Of a DNA stretch of 64,000 nucleotides, positions 52,697 through 62,861 are shown one piece after another. Position numbers and translations under genes: made by a program. Under the pieces are notes generated by a model. That model did not search any database. It was given only the letters and a program-made list of their open reading frames with translations, and was not told where the DNA came from. The DNA is taken from assembly GCF_016127015.1 (NCBI RefSeq), contig NZ_CP065972.1:1984001-2048000 (forward strand), given 5' to 3'. Origin of the DNA: Corynebacterium tuberculostearicum (GTDB lineage Bacteria > Actinomycetota > Actinomycetes > Mycobacteriales > Mycobacteriaceae). Positions within the stretch are counted from its first letter, which is position 1; each line of letters opens with the position of its first letter.

Positions 52697-54244
52697 TTAG
52701 ATGTTCAGGTCCTCGTCCTCATTATCCTCCCAGTCCAAGGAACGTTTAATAGCGCGCTTCCAGTCACGGTAGAGGGCCTCTACCTCTTCCTTCTCGCGCT
52801 TCGGCTTAAACACCTTCATGTCTCCTTCCTGGCTACCCAAAACGCTCAGGTCATCCCAGAAGCCATTGTCCAAGCCTGCCGCGAAGGCCGCGCCGGTGGC
52901 GGTGGTCTCGATATTCTTCGGGCGGTGTACTTCCACGCCGAGGATATCGGACTGGAACTGCATCAGCAGTTCATTCATGGTCATGCCACCATCCACGCGC
53001 AGCTCGGTAATCTCCACGCCGGAGTCCGCCACCATAGCGTCGGCAACATCGCGCGTCTGGTACGCGGTGGATTCGAGCACGGCGCGAGCCAAGTGCTTGC
53101 GGTTAGCAAAGCGGGTCAGGCCCACGATGACGCCGCGAGCATCCGGGCGCCAGTACGGAGCGAAGAGTCCGGAGAAGGCCGGCACGATATAAACGCCGCC
53201 GTTGTCCTTCACTTCGCGCGCGAGGTTTTCGATGGACGCAGAGTTGGGGATGATCTGCAGGTTATCGCGCAGCCACTGCACCAGGGAACCGCCCATGGAT
53301 ACAGAACCCTCGAGGGCATACACGGGGCGCTCGCCCTCGCGCTGGAAGCAGACGGTGGTCAGCAGGCCGTTCTCAGAGAACTTTGGGGTAGTGCCCGTGT
53401 TCAGCAGGAGGAACAGGCCGGTTCCGTAGGTATTCTTTGCGGAACCTGCGCGGAAGCAGCCTTGGCCAAACATCGCAGACTGCTGGTCACCCAGGATGGC
53501 GCGGATAGGCACACCGGAAAGCGAACCGCGCTCACGCACGGTACGGAAATCACCCAGGGACGGGCGAATCTCCGGCAGCATGGACATCGGGATGCCCATT
53601 TCCTTACACAATTCCTCATCCCACTCCAGCTTTTCGATGTCCATAAGCAGGGTGCGGGAGGCGTTGGTGACGTCGGTGGCGTGCAGCGCTTCGCGGCCGG
53701 CATCGCCCTCGGCGCCGCCGGTGAGGTTCCACAGCAGCCAGCTATCGATGGTGCCGAAGAGCAGGTCGCCTGCCTCAGCACGCTCGCGGGCACCTTCGAC
53801 GTTATCGAGGATCCACTTCACCTTCGGTCCCGCCGGGTAGGAGTTGATGATCAGGCCGGTGCGGCGGCGCCACTTTTCTGGTCCTTCCTCACCCGAGAGT
53901 TCCTTACAGATGGCGGTGGTACGGGTATCTTGCCAGACAATGGCGTTGTAGACCGGCTTACCGGTGTGCTTATCCCACACCACGGTGGTCTCACGCTGGT
54001 TGGTGATACCTACCGAGTCAATGTCTTCCACGGTGATGTCGCCATTGGCAAGAGCCTCACCGACGGCGCGACGGGTATTGCTCCAGATTTCTTCCGGATC
54101 GTGTTCTACCCAGCCTTTTTCCGGGAAGATCTGCTCGTGCTCGAGCTGGCCAACGGCAGCCTGCTCGCCGTTGTGGTCAAAGATGATGCAGCGCGTCGAC
54201 GTGGTTCCCTGGTCGATAGCGGCGACGTATTTCTTGTTAGTCAT
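52697..54244 (-). CDS. glpK: glycerol kinase
   Basis: 515 residues, FGGY family. It phosphorylates glycerol to glycerol-3-phosphate with ATP. N-terminal ATP motif [15 protein letters not shown], substrate segment [19 protein letters not shown], and the second-half signature [15 protein letters not shown] are all present. It is the last gene of glpD-glpF-glpK, with 28 bases to glpF. Confidence 0.97.
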   Translation of the reverse strand: MTNKKYVAAIDQGTTSTRCIIFDHNGEQAAVGQLEHEQIFPEKGWVEHDPEEIWSNTRRAVGEALANGDITVEDIDSVGITNQRETTVVWDKHTGKPVYNAIVWQDTRTTAICKELSGEEGPEKWRRRTGLIINSYPAGPKVKWILDNVEGARERAEAGDLLFGTIDSWLLWNLTGGAEGDAGREALHATDVTNASRTLLMDIEKLEWDEELCKEMGIPMSMLPEIRPSLGDFRTVRERGSLSGVPIRAILGDQQSAMFGQGCFRAGSAKNTYGTGLFLLLNTGTTPKFSENGLLTTVCFQREGERPVYALEGSVSMGGSLVQWLRDNLQIIPNSASIENLAREVKDNGGVYIVPAFSGLFAPYWRPDARGVIVGLTRFANRKHLARAVLESTAYQTRDVADAMVADSGVEITELRVDGGMTMNELLMQFQSDILGVEVHRPKNIETTATGAAFAAGLDNGFWDDLSVLGSQEGDMKVFKPKREKEEVEALYRDWKRAIKRSLDWEDNEDEDLNI

Positions 54245-54272
54245 GTGTCTAGTCTCCTATACGAAGATGGAA

Positions 54273-55010
54273 TTAGAGCGCAACGGACAACAGGCCAACG
54301 GCTACGGCCGCGACCAATGGGGCCACGATAGGAACCCAAGCATAGCCCCAGTTCGCGCTACCTTTGTCCTGGATGGGCAAGATGAATGCATAAGCAATTC
54401 GGGGGCCCAGGTCACGGACCGGATTGATGGCATAACCCGTAGGGGTACCCAGGGACAGGCCGACCGAAACCACAACGAAAGCAACGGCAAAGTAGCTCAT
54501 TGGGCCAAGCTCGCCGCCGGTGGGGCCGAAGGCGATGAACATCAACAGCACGCAGGTGGCGATGAACTCCGTCACCGCATTCCAGCCGTTCTTAGGATGT
54601 GCCGGCTTGGTAAAGAAGATACCGTTGGTGTCCTTATTGGCGCCGGTGACGTTTCCGGCGTCGTCGTAATTATTGGCGTCGAAAAGCTGCTTGAAGGCAG
54701 CCCATGCCAGGATGGCACCGAGGATAGCGCCGAGGATCTGGCCCAGGAGGTAATACGGCACCAGAGACCACTCGAGCGAGCCATTGACGGCCAACATTAC
54801 GGTGACGGCGGGGTTAAGGTGCCCGCCCGTGGGATCGGCCACGCTGGCACCGACGAAGACACCCATACCCCAACCCAGGGCGATAACGACCCAGTCGGAG
54901 CCGTGTGCGCCAGAGGTGCGCAGGTTTACCAGCGCACATACGCCGTTGCCTAGAAGGAGCAGCAACGCAGTGCCGATAAACTCCCACAGGAATGCATCAA
55001 ATCCGGTCAT
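54273..55010 (-). CDS. glpF: glycerol facilitator (aquaglyceroporin)
   Basis: 245 residues, six helices. The first NPA box is intact (GGHLNPAVTVM). The second box reads NPVRDLGPR instead of NPARDLGPR: the Asp that marks glycerol channels is kept, but the Ala is Val. It passes glycerol across the membrane. Three bases separate it from glpD and it is co-transcribed with it. Confidence 0.94.
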   Translation of the reverse strand: MTGFDAFLWEFIGTALLLLLGNGVCALVNLRTSGAHGSDWVVIALGWGMGVFVGASVADPTGGHLNPAVTVMLAVNGSLEWSLVPYYLLGQILGAILGAILAWAAFKQLFDANNYDDAGNVTGANKDTNGIFFTKPAHPKNGWNAVTEFIATCVLLMFIAFGPTGGELGPMSYFAVAFVVVSVGLSLGTPTGYAINPVRDLGPRIAYAFILPIQDKGSANWGYAWVPIVAPLVAAVAVGLLSVAL

Positions 55011-55013
55011 AAC

Positions 55014-56750
55014 TTATACCTCGTTTTGGGTGGGTCGGGCGGATCCTGCGCGTACCAAAATGTCATTGGCCTCACGGTCAGTTACCGCAGCTTCTGCTTC
55101 AAGCTCGGCCTGTGTGTGGGCCTTGAACTGAGATACCTCGCGCTCCTTGTCGGCGTCGCTCCAGCCCAGCAGCGGTGCTACAAAATCAGCAACGGCCGGG
55201 GCAGCGTTCACACCGCGGTCGCCGAACTCGATGGCGATGCGCAGGCGGCGGGACAGGATGTCTTCCAAGTGCAATGCACCCTCGTGGGTGACGGCGTAGC
55301 GGACCTCGGCCCACAGGTAGGACTCGGCACTAGGAACTGGCTCGAGCAGGGAGGCGTCCTCAGTAGCTGGCGCTAGAACCTCGCCCAGCAAAGAGCCATA
55401 GCGGCCGAGCAGGTGCTCAATGAACTTCTCGCTCAGGTTGTAGCGACGAGCCAAGGACGGGACCTGGTTGGCCAAAGCGTGATAGCCGGCGGCCCCCAGG
55501 ATCGGAGTTTGCTCGGTGATGGACTCTGGGACCTTGGTACCCAGTTCCTTCACCGCTAGGTCCACGGCGTCCTTACCGATGACGCGGTACGTGGTGTACT
55601 TACCGCCGGCGACAGAGACCATGCCTGGGGCCACGCGTGCGACGGCGTGGTTGCGGGAAAGGTTGGTGGTGGAATCGGACTTGCCGGACAGCAGCGGGCG
55701 CAGGCCGGAGTAGACACCCACGATGTCATCGCGGGTGATCTGGCGGCGTACGCGCTGGTTTACCTGGTCCAGAATGTAGTCAATATCGGACTTGGTCGGC
55801 GCCGGATCCGGCAAGGAGAGACCCTTTTCCCAATCGGTATCGGTGGTACCGATGATCCAGTACTCGCCCCATGGGATAACGAAGAGGACGGACTTTTCGG
55901 TGACGAAGCACAGGGCTGCCTCTGCATCAAGCGCATCCTTGGGCACAACGATGTGCACGCCCTTCGAGGCGTGAACGGTGAACTTGCCCTCCACGCCGGC
56001 CATCTCTTGAATCTTGTCATTCCACACGCCGGTGGCGTTGATAAAGACCTTGCCGCGCACGGTGGTCTCGCGGCCGGTAGCGGTATCGCGAACCTTCGCG
56101 CCTACGATGCGGCCACCGCGGTCCTTGTCAAAGCCAATGACCTCGGTATTGGTGCGAACATCGGCACCATACTCGGCGGCGGTGCGCAGGACGGTCATGG
56201 TGTGGCGGGCGTCATCAACTAGGGTGTCATAGTAACGCACGCCGCCCACAATGGCATCTTCTTTCAGTCCCGGGGTTACCTTAAGCACGCCCTTTCGGGT
56301 CAGGTGCTTCTGCATGGGGACACTCTTGGCGCCACCCATGAGGTCATAAAGAGTAAAGCCACCGAACATCATCACGCGCTCCCATACGTGGTGGGTCAGC
56401 GGGAAGATGAACTTCAGCGGCTTCACTAGGTGGGGTGCCAGGGTGGACATGTTCAGCTCGCGCTCCTTGAGGGACTCCGCCACTAGGCGGAAGTCAAACA
56501 TGGCCAGGTAGCGCAGGCCACCGTGGAACATCTTGGAGGAGCGAGAAGAGGTACCTGCGGCGAAGTCGCGCGCCTCAATGACGGCGGTCTTGAGGCCACG
56601 GGTAGCGGCGTCCGCTGCCGCACCGGCGCCTACGGAACCGCCACCGATGATGACTACGTCGTAGTCCTCATCCGCGTATCCATTCCATAGATTTTCAAAG
56701 TATTCGGGGTTAAAGGATTGGTTGCTTTGCTGGGTCATTGCTGACCGCAT
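55014..56750 (-). CDS. glpD: FAD-dependent glycerol-3-phosphate dehydrogenase
   Basis: 578 residues with the start chosen. It oxidises glycerol-3-phosphate to DHAP and passes electrons to quinone at the membrane. The FAD motif DVVIIGGGSVGAGAA and the RSSKMFHGGLRYL segment are intact, and a C-terminal helical DAO_C domain follows. ATG 56750 follows AAGGA with five-base spacing; ATG 56738 (spacing 12 from AAGGAG) is also possible; the frame extends to 56792. First gene of the glycerol operon. Confidence 0.94.
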   Translation of the reverse strand: MRSAMTQQSNQSFNPEYFENLWNGYADEDYDVVIIGGGSVGAGAAADAATRGLKTAVIEARDFAAGTSSRSSKMFHGGLRYLAMFDFRLVAESLKERELNMSTLAPHLVKPLKFIFPLTHHVWERVMMFGGFTLYDLMGGAKSVPMQKHLTRKGVLKVTPGLKEDAIVGGVRYYDTLVDDARHTMTVLRTAAEYGADVRTNTEVIGFDKDRGGRIVGAKVRDTATGRETTVRGKVFINATGVWNDKIQEMAGVEGKFTVHASKGVHIVVPKDALDAEAALCFVTEKSVLFVIPWGEYWIIGTTDTDWEKGLSLPDPAPTKSDIDYILDQVNQRVRRQITRDDIVGVYSGLRPLLSGKSDSTTNLSRNHAVARVAPGMVSVAGGKYTTYRVIGKDAVDLAVKELGTKVPESITEQTPILGAAGYHALANQVPSLARRYNLSEKFIEHLLGRYGSLLGEVLAPATEDASLLEPVPSAESYLWAEVRYAVTHEGALHLEDILSRRLRIAIEFGDRGVNAAPAVADFVAPLLGWSDADKEREVSQFKAHTQAELEAEAAVTDREANDILVRAGSARPTQNEV

Positions 56751-56985
56751 CTCCTTCCTTGGTGCTTGCATGTGCCTGCGCCATAAATCCATGAATGAGA
56801 TGGCAAAAGCACAGCTAAGAGCAGTTAAATTGTGGTTTCGGTGGAAAGATTCACACCGCGACTGCAGAGATTTTATCTCCTTAAACCTATGATAGGAGTC
56901 ACGGGCGTCAGTTACACAGATGGTTACTCACACGTAGGTTTCAGGCCCGTAAGCAGTAACTTTTCCTAAAATACTTAGCCACCCG

Positions 56986-57015
56986 AAAAGAAAAAGCACC
57001 CCCTCGCGGGGGTGC
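56986..57015 (-). terminator. intrinsic terminator after the PlsC-HAD gene
   Basis: The stem GCACCCCC/GGGGGTGC (56996-57003, 57008-57015) with loop TCGC is followed on the minus strand by TTTTTCTTTTC. It lies 21 bases beyond the stop of the PlsC-HAD gene. Confidence 0.9.
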
Positions 57016-57036
57016 AAAGCAGACGCAAAGCCCGCG

Positions 57037-58650
57037 CTATTTCTGCGCTAACCGCGCCATCACTTCAAGCACTTCGGACATTCCGGCTTTCTCCGCAGAA
57101 TATGTGACCGCTTGGGCGCCCTTGACCACCTCAATAGGGGCAGTTTCCAAAGCCACCACCGGCATCCAGTCAAGGAAATCCTCATCTCCTGGCTCGTTAG
57201 CAAAAACCAGGGCCTCCTCCGGCTTAGCTTGCAGATCCTCGAGGATGCGCTCCACGCCTTGTACCGCGGTCGCGGCAGTGACGGAGAGTGCATTGGTATC
57301 GAGACGCGGCTGCACAGCATCCTCATCAAGGACAACGCTCCACACGGCCTGCGGAACATCCACCTCACCGGCGGGTGATATCACGATCAGGACTTCGGCC
57401 GCCGGGTAGATCTCCGCCAAAGCCTTGTGCAATCGCGGAGTCAGCGCGCCATCTTCCCAATTCAGCGCGCTGCTGTGCGCCACTACCACGCGGGGGATGG
57501 AAGAGAATTGCGCCTTCATGCGGTGCGGCAAGCGCGAGACGATAAGCCGGGATTGGGTAGCTGCCGCCAACAGGCCCTGCTCTGCTACGGAACCGGCCCA
57601 TATCTCCTTACTGCTGGCCGCGATGGACGCTTGGGTTTGCGCCACATCCGACTTCAGCTGCGCCATGACATCCGCGACCTTATCGCGACCTTCATCCAAG
57701 CCGCGGGTTGCCTCTTCAACCACGGCATTGAGGTTGTTCTTGATCCACTCCAAGGTCTCCGGGGCGGTACGCGCCTTATTCTTTGGCTCCTCCCCGTCCG
57801 TCCCCTTGGCGGCCGCCATGTGGTTGCGCACCAAGTCAACCGTAGTAACGGAGACGCGTTCTTTGAGGCCCACTAGATCGTCGCGCAGTCGGCGTACGCG
57901 GTGACGTTCGGTCTCCACTTCAGCATCGCGAGCTTCTGCCTCATCAAGGGTAGGAGCCCCTCCACCTTTACGGGCGGGCACCCAGTATTCACCGGCAGGC
58001 ATGGGCCCAAATTCGGCTTCGTACTGCTCCCATAGTCCTTCCAACGCCTCTTGCATACGGCGTCGAATCTCCGCGGTATCAGCCTCCGCATCGCCGGTGG
58101 GATAGTACGGTTCGAGGGCGGTAATAAAGACAGGCGTCTTGGTCCGTCCCAGGTTCTTTTTGTGTCCCTTGGTCCACAGGCGTTGCGAACCAAAAATGAC
58201 CTGTGGGATTACCGGCACCCCCGCCTCATAGGCAATGCGGGAGGCGCCACTTTTCATGCTGCGGATTTCAAAGCTGCGGGAAATTGTGCCTTCAGAAAAC
58301 ACGCCCACGAGTTCGCCGTCCTTGGCCAGCTGTACCGCTTGGTGGAAGGAGGCGCTGCCATCGATACGATCAACTGGCACGTGATGCATGGCCCTCAACA
58401 ACGGACCTGCCACCGGGGCTTTAAAGATTCCAGCTTTAGCCAGGAAGCGTACGAGACGCTTCTTGCGATAGGCCAAAAAGGCGCCAAAAAGGAAATCCAT
58501 ATAGCCGGTGTGGTTGCAGACCAACACCGCGCCGCCCTTATCGGGGATATTTTCTTCCCCCGAAAGGCGCATTTTTAACCCCTGTGCCAGAGTCACCCCC
58601 CTGCCAATGTGGGTGATCTGGCGGTACAGGAAATTCGTCGCAGCGTTCAT
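57037..58650 (-). CDS. PlsC acyltransferase fused to a degenerate HAD domain
   Basis: 537 residues. Residues about 25-215 are a 1-acylglycerol-3-phosphate acyltransferase with the HX4D motif (H47-D52, NHTGYMD) and FSEGTISRS (E120). A helical linker follows (about 235-365). Residues about 385-537 read like a Cof HAD (EEALVFANEPGDEDFLDWMPVVAL against AFGDMPNDIEMLRWAG in the neighbour at 51844), but the catalytic DxD position reads AHSSALNW, so phosphatase activity is unlikely. It probably makes phosphatidic acid, with the dead domain as a regulator. It follows serS by 23 bases. Confidence 0.85.
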   Translation of the reverse strand: MNAATNFLYRQITHIGRGVTLAQGLKMRLSGEENIPDKGGAVLVCNHTGYMDFLFGAFLAYRKKRLVRFLAKAGIFKAPVAGPLLRAMHHVPVDRIDGSASFHQAVQLAKDGELVGVFSEGTISRSFEIRSMKSGASRIAYEAGVPVIPQVIFGSQRLWTKGHKKNLGRTKTPVFITALEPYYPTGDAEADTAEIRRRMQEALEGLWEQYEAEFGPMPAGEYWVPARKGGGAPTLDEAEARDAEVETERHRVRRLRDDLVGLKERVSVTTVDLVRNHMAAAKGTDGEEPKNKARTAPETLEWIKNNLNAVVEEATRGLDEGRDKVADVMAQLKSDVAQTQASIAASSKEIWAGSVAEQGLLAAATQSRLIVSRLPHRMKAQFSSIPRVVVAHSSALNWEDGALTPRLHKALAEIYPAAEVLIVISPAGEVDVPQAVWSVVLDEDAVQPRLDTNALSVTAATAVQGVERILEDLQAKPEEALVFANEPGDEDFLDWMPVVALETAPIEVVKGAQAVTYSAEKAGMSEVLEVMARLAQK

Positions 58651-58673
58651 AACTCTCCAGGACGACGGCGGAC

Positions 58674-59930
58674 TTACTGCGGGGTCAGGACATCCTTGCC
58701 CACGAACGGGCGCAGGGCCTCAGGAACAACGACGGAGCCGTCAGCCTGCTGGTGGTTTTCCAGAATGGCAACGAGCCAGCGGGTAGTCGCCAGCGTGCCG
58801 TTCAGGGTAGCTGCGATCTGGGTCTTGCCGTTCTCATCGCGGTAGCGGGTGGACAGGCGGCGAGCCTGGAAGGTGGTGCAGTTCGAGGTGGAGGTCAGCT
58901 CACGGTAGGTGCCTTGGGTAGGAACCCAAGCCTCATTGTCGAACTTGCGGGCCGCCGAAGAACCGAGGTCGCCACCGGCAATATCGATGGTGCGGTAGGG
59001 CAGTTCCATGGCTGCAAGCATGTCCTTTTCCATGGACAGAAGGCGCTGGTGCATTTCTTCCGCGTCCTCCGGCTTGCAGTAGACAAACATCTCCAGCTTG
59101 TCGAATTGGTGGACGCGCAGGATGCCGCGAGTGTCCTTACCGTGGGAGCCAGCCTCACGGCGGAAGCAGGAGGACCAGCCGGCGTACTGCAGCGGGCCAT
59201 TGGAGAGGTCGATGATCTCATCCTTGTGGTAACCGGCAAGGGCCACCTCAGAGGTGCCTACCAGGTACATATCATCGGCCGGTAGGTAATAAACCTCATC
59301 GGAGTGCTGGCCCAAGAAACCGGTGCCGGACATAATGTCTGGGCGAACCAGAACTGGCGGGATCATCAGCTTGAAACCGGCTTCGCGCGCCTTCTGCGCC
59401 GCGAGCATCAGCATTCCCAACTGTAGGAAGGCGCCATCGCCAGTGAGGTAGTAGAAACGAGCGCCGCCTACCTTAGCGCCGCGCTTGACGTCAATGAGAC
59501 CGAGGGACTCGCCCAACTCAAGGTGATCCTTTGGCTCGAAGTCGAACTCAGGAATCTGGCCTACTTCTTCTATCACTACAAAGTCATCTTCGCCGCCGGC
59601 CGGGGCACCTTCGACCACGTTATCGAGCTTGTACTGCAGCTCTTCCACCTTGGCCTCAGCGGCAGACTGTGTCTCTTCCGCCTCCTTGACCTTGGCCTTC
59701 AGCTCATTAGAGCCCTCCAGCAGTGCCGGACGCTCCTCTGGGGAGGCTTGGCCAATCTTCTTGCCAAAAGCCTTCTGCTCAGAGCGCAGTTCGTCGGCCT
59801 TTTGGATAGCAGCGCGGCGCTGCTCATCAGCTTCCAAGAGCTGGTCTACAAGGGAGGGATCCTCACCTCGGTTCACCTGGGAAGCACGGACAACGTCGGG
59901 GTTTTCGCGGAGTAGCTTGAGATCAATCAC
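58674..59930 (-). CDS. serS: seryl-tRNA synthetase
   Basis: 418 residues, class II. The N-terminal long coiled-coil arm (about 25-105) contacts the tRNA variable arm. Motif 2 ([28 protein letters not shown]) and motif 3 (at the C terminus, [15 protein letters not shown]) are present. It joins serine to tRNA-Ser. It is divergent from the GntR gene with 65 bases between. Confidence 0.98.
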   Translation of the reverse strand: MIDLKLLRENPDVVRASQVNRGEDPSLVDQLLEADEQRRAAIQKADELRSEQKAFGKKIGQASPEERPALLEGSNELKAKVKEAEETQSAAEAKVEELQYKLDNVVEGAPAGGEDDFVVIEEVGQIPEFDFEPKDHLELGESLGLIDVKRGAKVGGARFYYLTGDGAFLQLGMLMLAAQKAREAGFKLMIPPVLVRPDIMSGTGFLGQHSDEVYYLPADDMYLVGTSEVALAGYHKDEIIDLSNGPLQYAGWSSCFRREAGSHGKDTRGILRVHQFDKLEMFVYCKPEDAEEMHQRLLSMEKDMLAAMELPYRTIDIAGGDLGSSAARKFDNEAWVPTQGTYRELTSTSNCTTFQARRLSTRYRDENGKTQIAATLNGTLATTRWLVAILENHQQADGSVVVPEALRPFVGKDVLTPQ

Positions 59931-59959
59931 GAATGTAAGTTTAGCGTATTGGCAACGTC

Positions 59960-59996
59960 TTGCGGTGGTAATAACCAGCGAATTATGATGGCTTTA
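59960..59996 (+). promoter_or_regulatory. leaderless promoter of the GntR gene
   Basis: -35 TTGCGG (59960-59965), 18-bp spacer, -10 TATGAT (59984-59989), then six bases to the ATG at 59996. This is one of the clearest promoters in the window and implies transcription starts at or next to the start codon; no Shine-Dalgarno is present. Confidence 0.65.
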
Positions 59997-60745
59997 TGTC
60001 CGCCGTTCAGCTCCCCGCCCGCACAATTACGGACGGTCCCGTTCCAAAACACACCCAATTGCACGATATCCTCGAAGAATTGTGCCGCACGACCCTCAAA
60101 CCCGGCGATATCCTGCCCGGCGAGAGGCTTCTTGAAGAAACCTATGGCGTGTCACGGATCACGGTACGTCGCGCCATCGGGGATCTTGTCGCGGCCGGAA
60201 AACTGCGGCGCGTCCGCGGAAAGGGCACCTTCGTAGCGCCCAATCCCCTTGTCTCCCGGCTCCACCTCGCCTCATTCTCGGATGAGATGGGCGCACAAGA
60301 CGTCACTGCCTCTTCCAAAATCCTTACCAGCGGACGCAGCAGCGCCCCGGAGGATGCCGCCCTCTTTTTTGATACGCCTGCCCAAACCGAACATATTCAT
60401 CTGCGCCGCCTGCGCTTGGGCGATGGCGAGCCCTACTCCATTGATGACGGCTGGTATAACTCCACGTATGCGCCCAGCCTGCTAGAAAATGACACCTACA
60501 ATTCGGTCTACGCCATCCTCGACTCCGTCTTTGACGTCCCCATCACCGATGCGGATCAAACGGTCTCGGCGATTTCAGCCAATGCGGACACTGCCCCGCT
60601 TCTCGACGTCCCTGTGGGCACCCCACTGCTGCACATCGTGCGCTACTCTCGCTCGGGCGATAGGCCGGTGGAGTGGTGTTCCTCCGTCTACCGCACCGAC
60701 CGCTACCGCCTGACTACCCGGGTGGCTAGGGAGAACAGTATCTAG
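59996..60745 (+). CDS. farR: GntR/HutC-family regulator with UTRA domain (FarR-like)
   Basis: 249 residues: winged helix-turn-helix (about 20-82; LPGERLLEETYGVSRITVRRAIGDLV and GKGTFVAPN) and a UTRA ligand-binding domain (about 95-240). C. glutamicum farR, encoding a UTRA-type regulator of amino-acid genes that answers to fatty acyl compounds, lies next to serS in the same divergent arrangement, and I use that symbol with moderate confidence. Confidence 0.8.
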   Translation: MSAVQLPARTITDGPVPKHTQLHDILEELCRTTLKPGDILPGERLLEETYGVSRITVRRAIGDLVAAGKLRRVRGKGTFVAPNPLVSRLHLASFSDEMGAQDVTASSKILTSGRSSAPEDAALFFDTPAQTEHIHLRRLRLGDGEPYSIDDGWYNSTYAPSLLENDTYNSVYAILDSVFDVPITDADQTVSAISANADTAPLLDVPVGTPLLHIVRYSRSGDRPVEWCSSVYRTDRYRLTTRVARENSI

Positions 60746-60781
60746 CCAGCGCCCTGCTTAACAGGTAAGATTAAGGGCCTT

Positions 60782-61855
60782 ATGAAGAAATCACCTGCGT
60801 GGCGTTCCGCTGTGGCCGTCCAGATTGTCTTGATTGCGGCAATCGCGGCGGCCGTTTTCATGGGCATCTATGGCGTTATCAGCTCCCACAAATCGGGTGG
60901 CGAAGATACTACCGCTGCCCAGCAGCACAAGAGTGGGGATACTTCAGAAACCGCCGCTCCTAAACCGGAGCCCTTCACCGCTGCGGCCGCCGGCGCTTGC
61001 TTGACGTGGGACATCGCCCAGGATGGCTCCGCCACCGGGTTCAAGGAAGTACCGTGCTCCGAACAGCACCGCTTCGAGGTTTCCAAGACCGAAGACCTGA
61101 GCGTCTACCCCACCAGCGAATTCGGCCCTGATGCCACCCGCCCAGCGCTTACCCGCCAACACCAATTGCGCGATGAGCTGTGCGAATCCGCCACCGTGGG
61201 CTATCTGCACGGGAAGTGGGATCCGAATGGTAAGTACGATGTGGCGTCCATTCTGCCGCCGCAGTCCGCCTGGGATCGCGGCGACCGCACCTTGCTGTGT
61301 GGCCTGCAAACCACCGATGATCACGGCGTACCACAGCTTACTACCGGCAACGTCGAGGCCTCCGAGCAGGCAAACCTCGCCAAGCCAGGCGAGTGCTTGG
61401 CCATCGATGACAAGCAAGTTCCGCACGTCGTCGACTGCGCGAAGCCCCACCAAATGGAGACCGTTTCCGTCATCGATGTGGGCAAGCAGTTCCCTGACGG
61501 CTACCCGGACGGCAAGGATATGGACAAGTTCCTGTCCGATACGTGTACCGCCGCTACTGAGGACTACCTTGGCGGCGAGGAGCAGCTCTACCAGTCCACG
61601 CTGCAACCATTCTGGGGCTCTATCACCGAGGCCTCGTGGAATGGCGGCACCAAATCCGTCAATTGCTCCCTTGTGCATGCCCGCGAAGGCGGCGGTTTCT
61701 CTGCCATCACCGGTTCCGCTACCGGTGGTCGCCAGGCGCTGACTATCGACGGTCAACCGCCGGAGGAACGCCCTGAGCGCAATCCACTGCGTGAGGACAA
61801 AGACAATAGTCCGGCACCCGAGTCTGCCGCCCCCGCACCGGCCCCAGCACCCTAA
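60782..61855 (+). CDS. septum-formation family membrane protein (Rv3835-like)
   Basis: 357 residues. N-terminal membrane helix (about 14-34), low-complexity linker, then one or two copies of a Cys-containing domain: GACLTWD...VPCSEQH...ELCES and again PGECLAIDD...VVDCAKPH...DTCTAA, as in the septum-formation domain family. C-terminal Pro/Ala tail. Function unknown. A TAAGAT -10-like box lies at 60766-60771. Its stop overlaps the ATG of the next gene by one base. Confidence 0.82.
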   Translation: MKKSPAWRSAVAVQIVLIAAIAAAVFMGIYGVISSHKSGGEDTTAAQQHKSGDTSETAAPKPEPFTAAAAGACLTWDIAQDGSATGFKEVPCSEQHRFEVSKTEDLSVYPTSEFGPDATRPALTRQHQLRDELCESATVGYLHGKWDPNGKYDVASILPPQSAWDRGDRTLLCGLQTTDDHGVPQLTTGNVEASEQANLAKPGECLAIDDKQVPHVVDCAKPHQMETVSVIDVGKQFPDGYPDGKDMDKFLSDTCTAATEDYLGGEEQLYQSTLQPFWGSITEASWNGGTKSVNCSLVHAREGGGFSAITGSATGGRQALTIDGQPPEERPERNPLREDKDNSPAPESAAPAPAPAP

Positions 61856-62202
61856 TGGTCGAGGTATCAGAAGAGCGCTTCGATGAGATGGTCAACGAGG
61901 CGCTGGATCAAGTCCCCGAGGAATTCGTGCGCCGCATGCGCAACCTCGTCATCTTGGTTGAAGATGAAAATCCCGATAACCCTATGCTGCTAGGGCTCTA
62001 CGAAGGCGTCGCACTGCCGCACCGCACCTTCGATCACACCGGTTTCCTGCCCGATGCGATCTTCATTTACCGGAACACGCTGCAGCGCTGGTCCGGCAGC
62101 GAGGAAGAATTAGCAGAGCAGGTTAAGGTCACCGTATTCCACGAACTCGGCCATTACTTTGGCCTCGAGGAAGAGGAGCTACACCGCTTGGGCTGGGGCT
62201 AG
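61855..62202 (+). CDS. zincin-like metallopeptidase (Rv3836-like)
   Basis: 115 residues, minimal metallopeptidase family. HExxH motif reads HELGHYFGLEEEEL, with the following Glu residues as likely third ligand. Cytosolic; substrate unknown. It is translationally coupled to the septum-formation gene (shared base) and overlaps the convergent phosphatase by four bases. Confidence 0.88.
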   Translation: MVEVSEERFDEMVNEALDQVPEEFVRRMRNLVILVEDENPDNPMLLGLYEGVALPHRTFDHTGFLPDAIFIYRNTLQRWSGSEEELAEQVKVTVFHELGHYFGLEEEELHRLGWG

Positions 62203-62852
62203 AGCTCCGTATCCGCCCACTGGGTTAACGTCCACTCACCAAAGTCCTTGCCGCGCGGTTCCATCACCATAAAGCGGCAATTGGCCAGGTAGCCGGTATA
62301 GGCAAAGTCGGCATCAACACCCGTGGCGTGTTTGGTGAGCACGCGGATAGCGGCGCCGTGGCTGACGAGAATGACATCGTGGTCGTCGGCAAGCTGCTTC
62401 GCAATGCCCTCCAGCACCGGCTGGTAGCGCGCCAGCACATCCTCCAAGATCTCGCCGCCTTCCATCCCGGCGCCGCGCTCGCCATCGCACCAGCCACGCA
62501 TAGCCACCATGTGCGACCGATGGGCATCTTCGCTACCGTCCATCTCCCAGTCACCGGCGAAAATTTCGTGCACGCCGGAGATTACGTCAACGCGCTGAGA
62601 GAATTCCGGCATACCGCGCTCCTGCTCAAAGGCACGTGCCGCCAGCATCGCGGTCTGCTGAGCGCGCAGGGCAATGGAGCATTTAAATTCCACCTCGCGC
62701 TCGCCCACCAACTGCGCTAGCTCCCGGCCTACCTCCGTGGCTTGGTCGCGCCCGCGCTCGGTAAGCTCTGCCCCGGGCGGGCGGGTATCGAGGAGGCGGG
62801 AAATATTGGAATAGGTCTGGCCGTGACGCAGCAGGATAATTCTTCCGGGCAT
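62199..62852 (-). CDS. histidine phosphatase (phosphoglycerate-mutase family, Rv3837c-like)
   Basis: 217 residues. RHG motif IILLRHGQTYSN at the N terminus, second His in VILVSHGAAIRVL. The substrate is unknown; most relatives are broad phosphatases rather than mutases. It starts nine bases after the pheA stop and is probably in the same transcript. It is an intact relative of the dead gene at 37636. Confidence 0.88.
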   Translation of the reverse strand: MPGRIILLRHGQTYSNISRLLDTRPPGAELTERGRDQATEVGRELAQLVGEREVEFKCSIALRAQQTAMLAARAFEQERGMPEFSQRVDVISGVHEIFAGDWEMDGSEDAHRSHMVAMRGWCDGERGAGMEGGEILEDVLARYQPVLEGIAKQLADDHDVILVSHGAAIRVLTKHATGVDADFAYTGYLANCRFMVMEPRGKDFGEWTLTQWADTEL

Positions 62853-62861
62853 GCTTCTAGA

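Noticed and set aside
52583..54331. 582-codon plus-strand ORF opposite glpK
   Set aside because: Shadow of glpK, running into the neighbouring HAD gene; no domain pattern.
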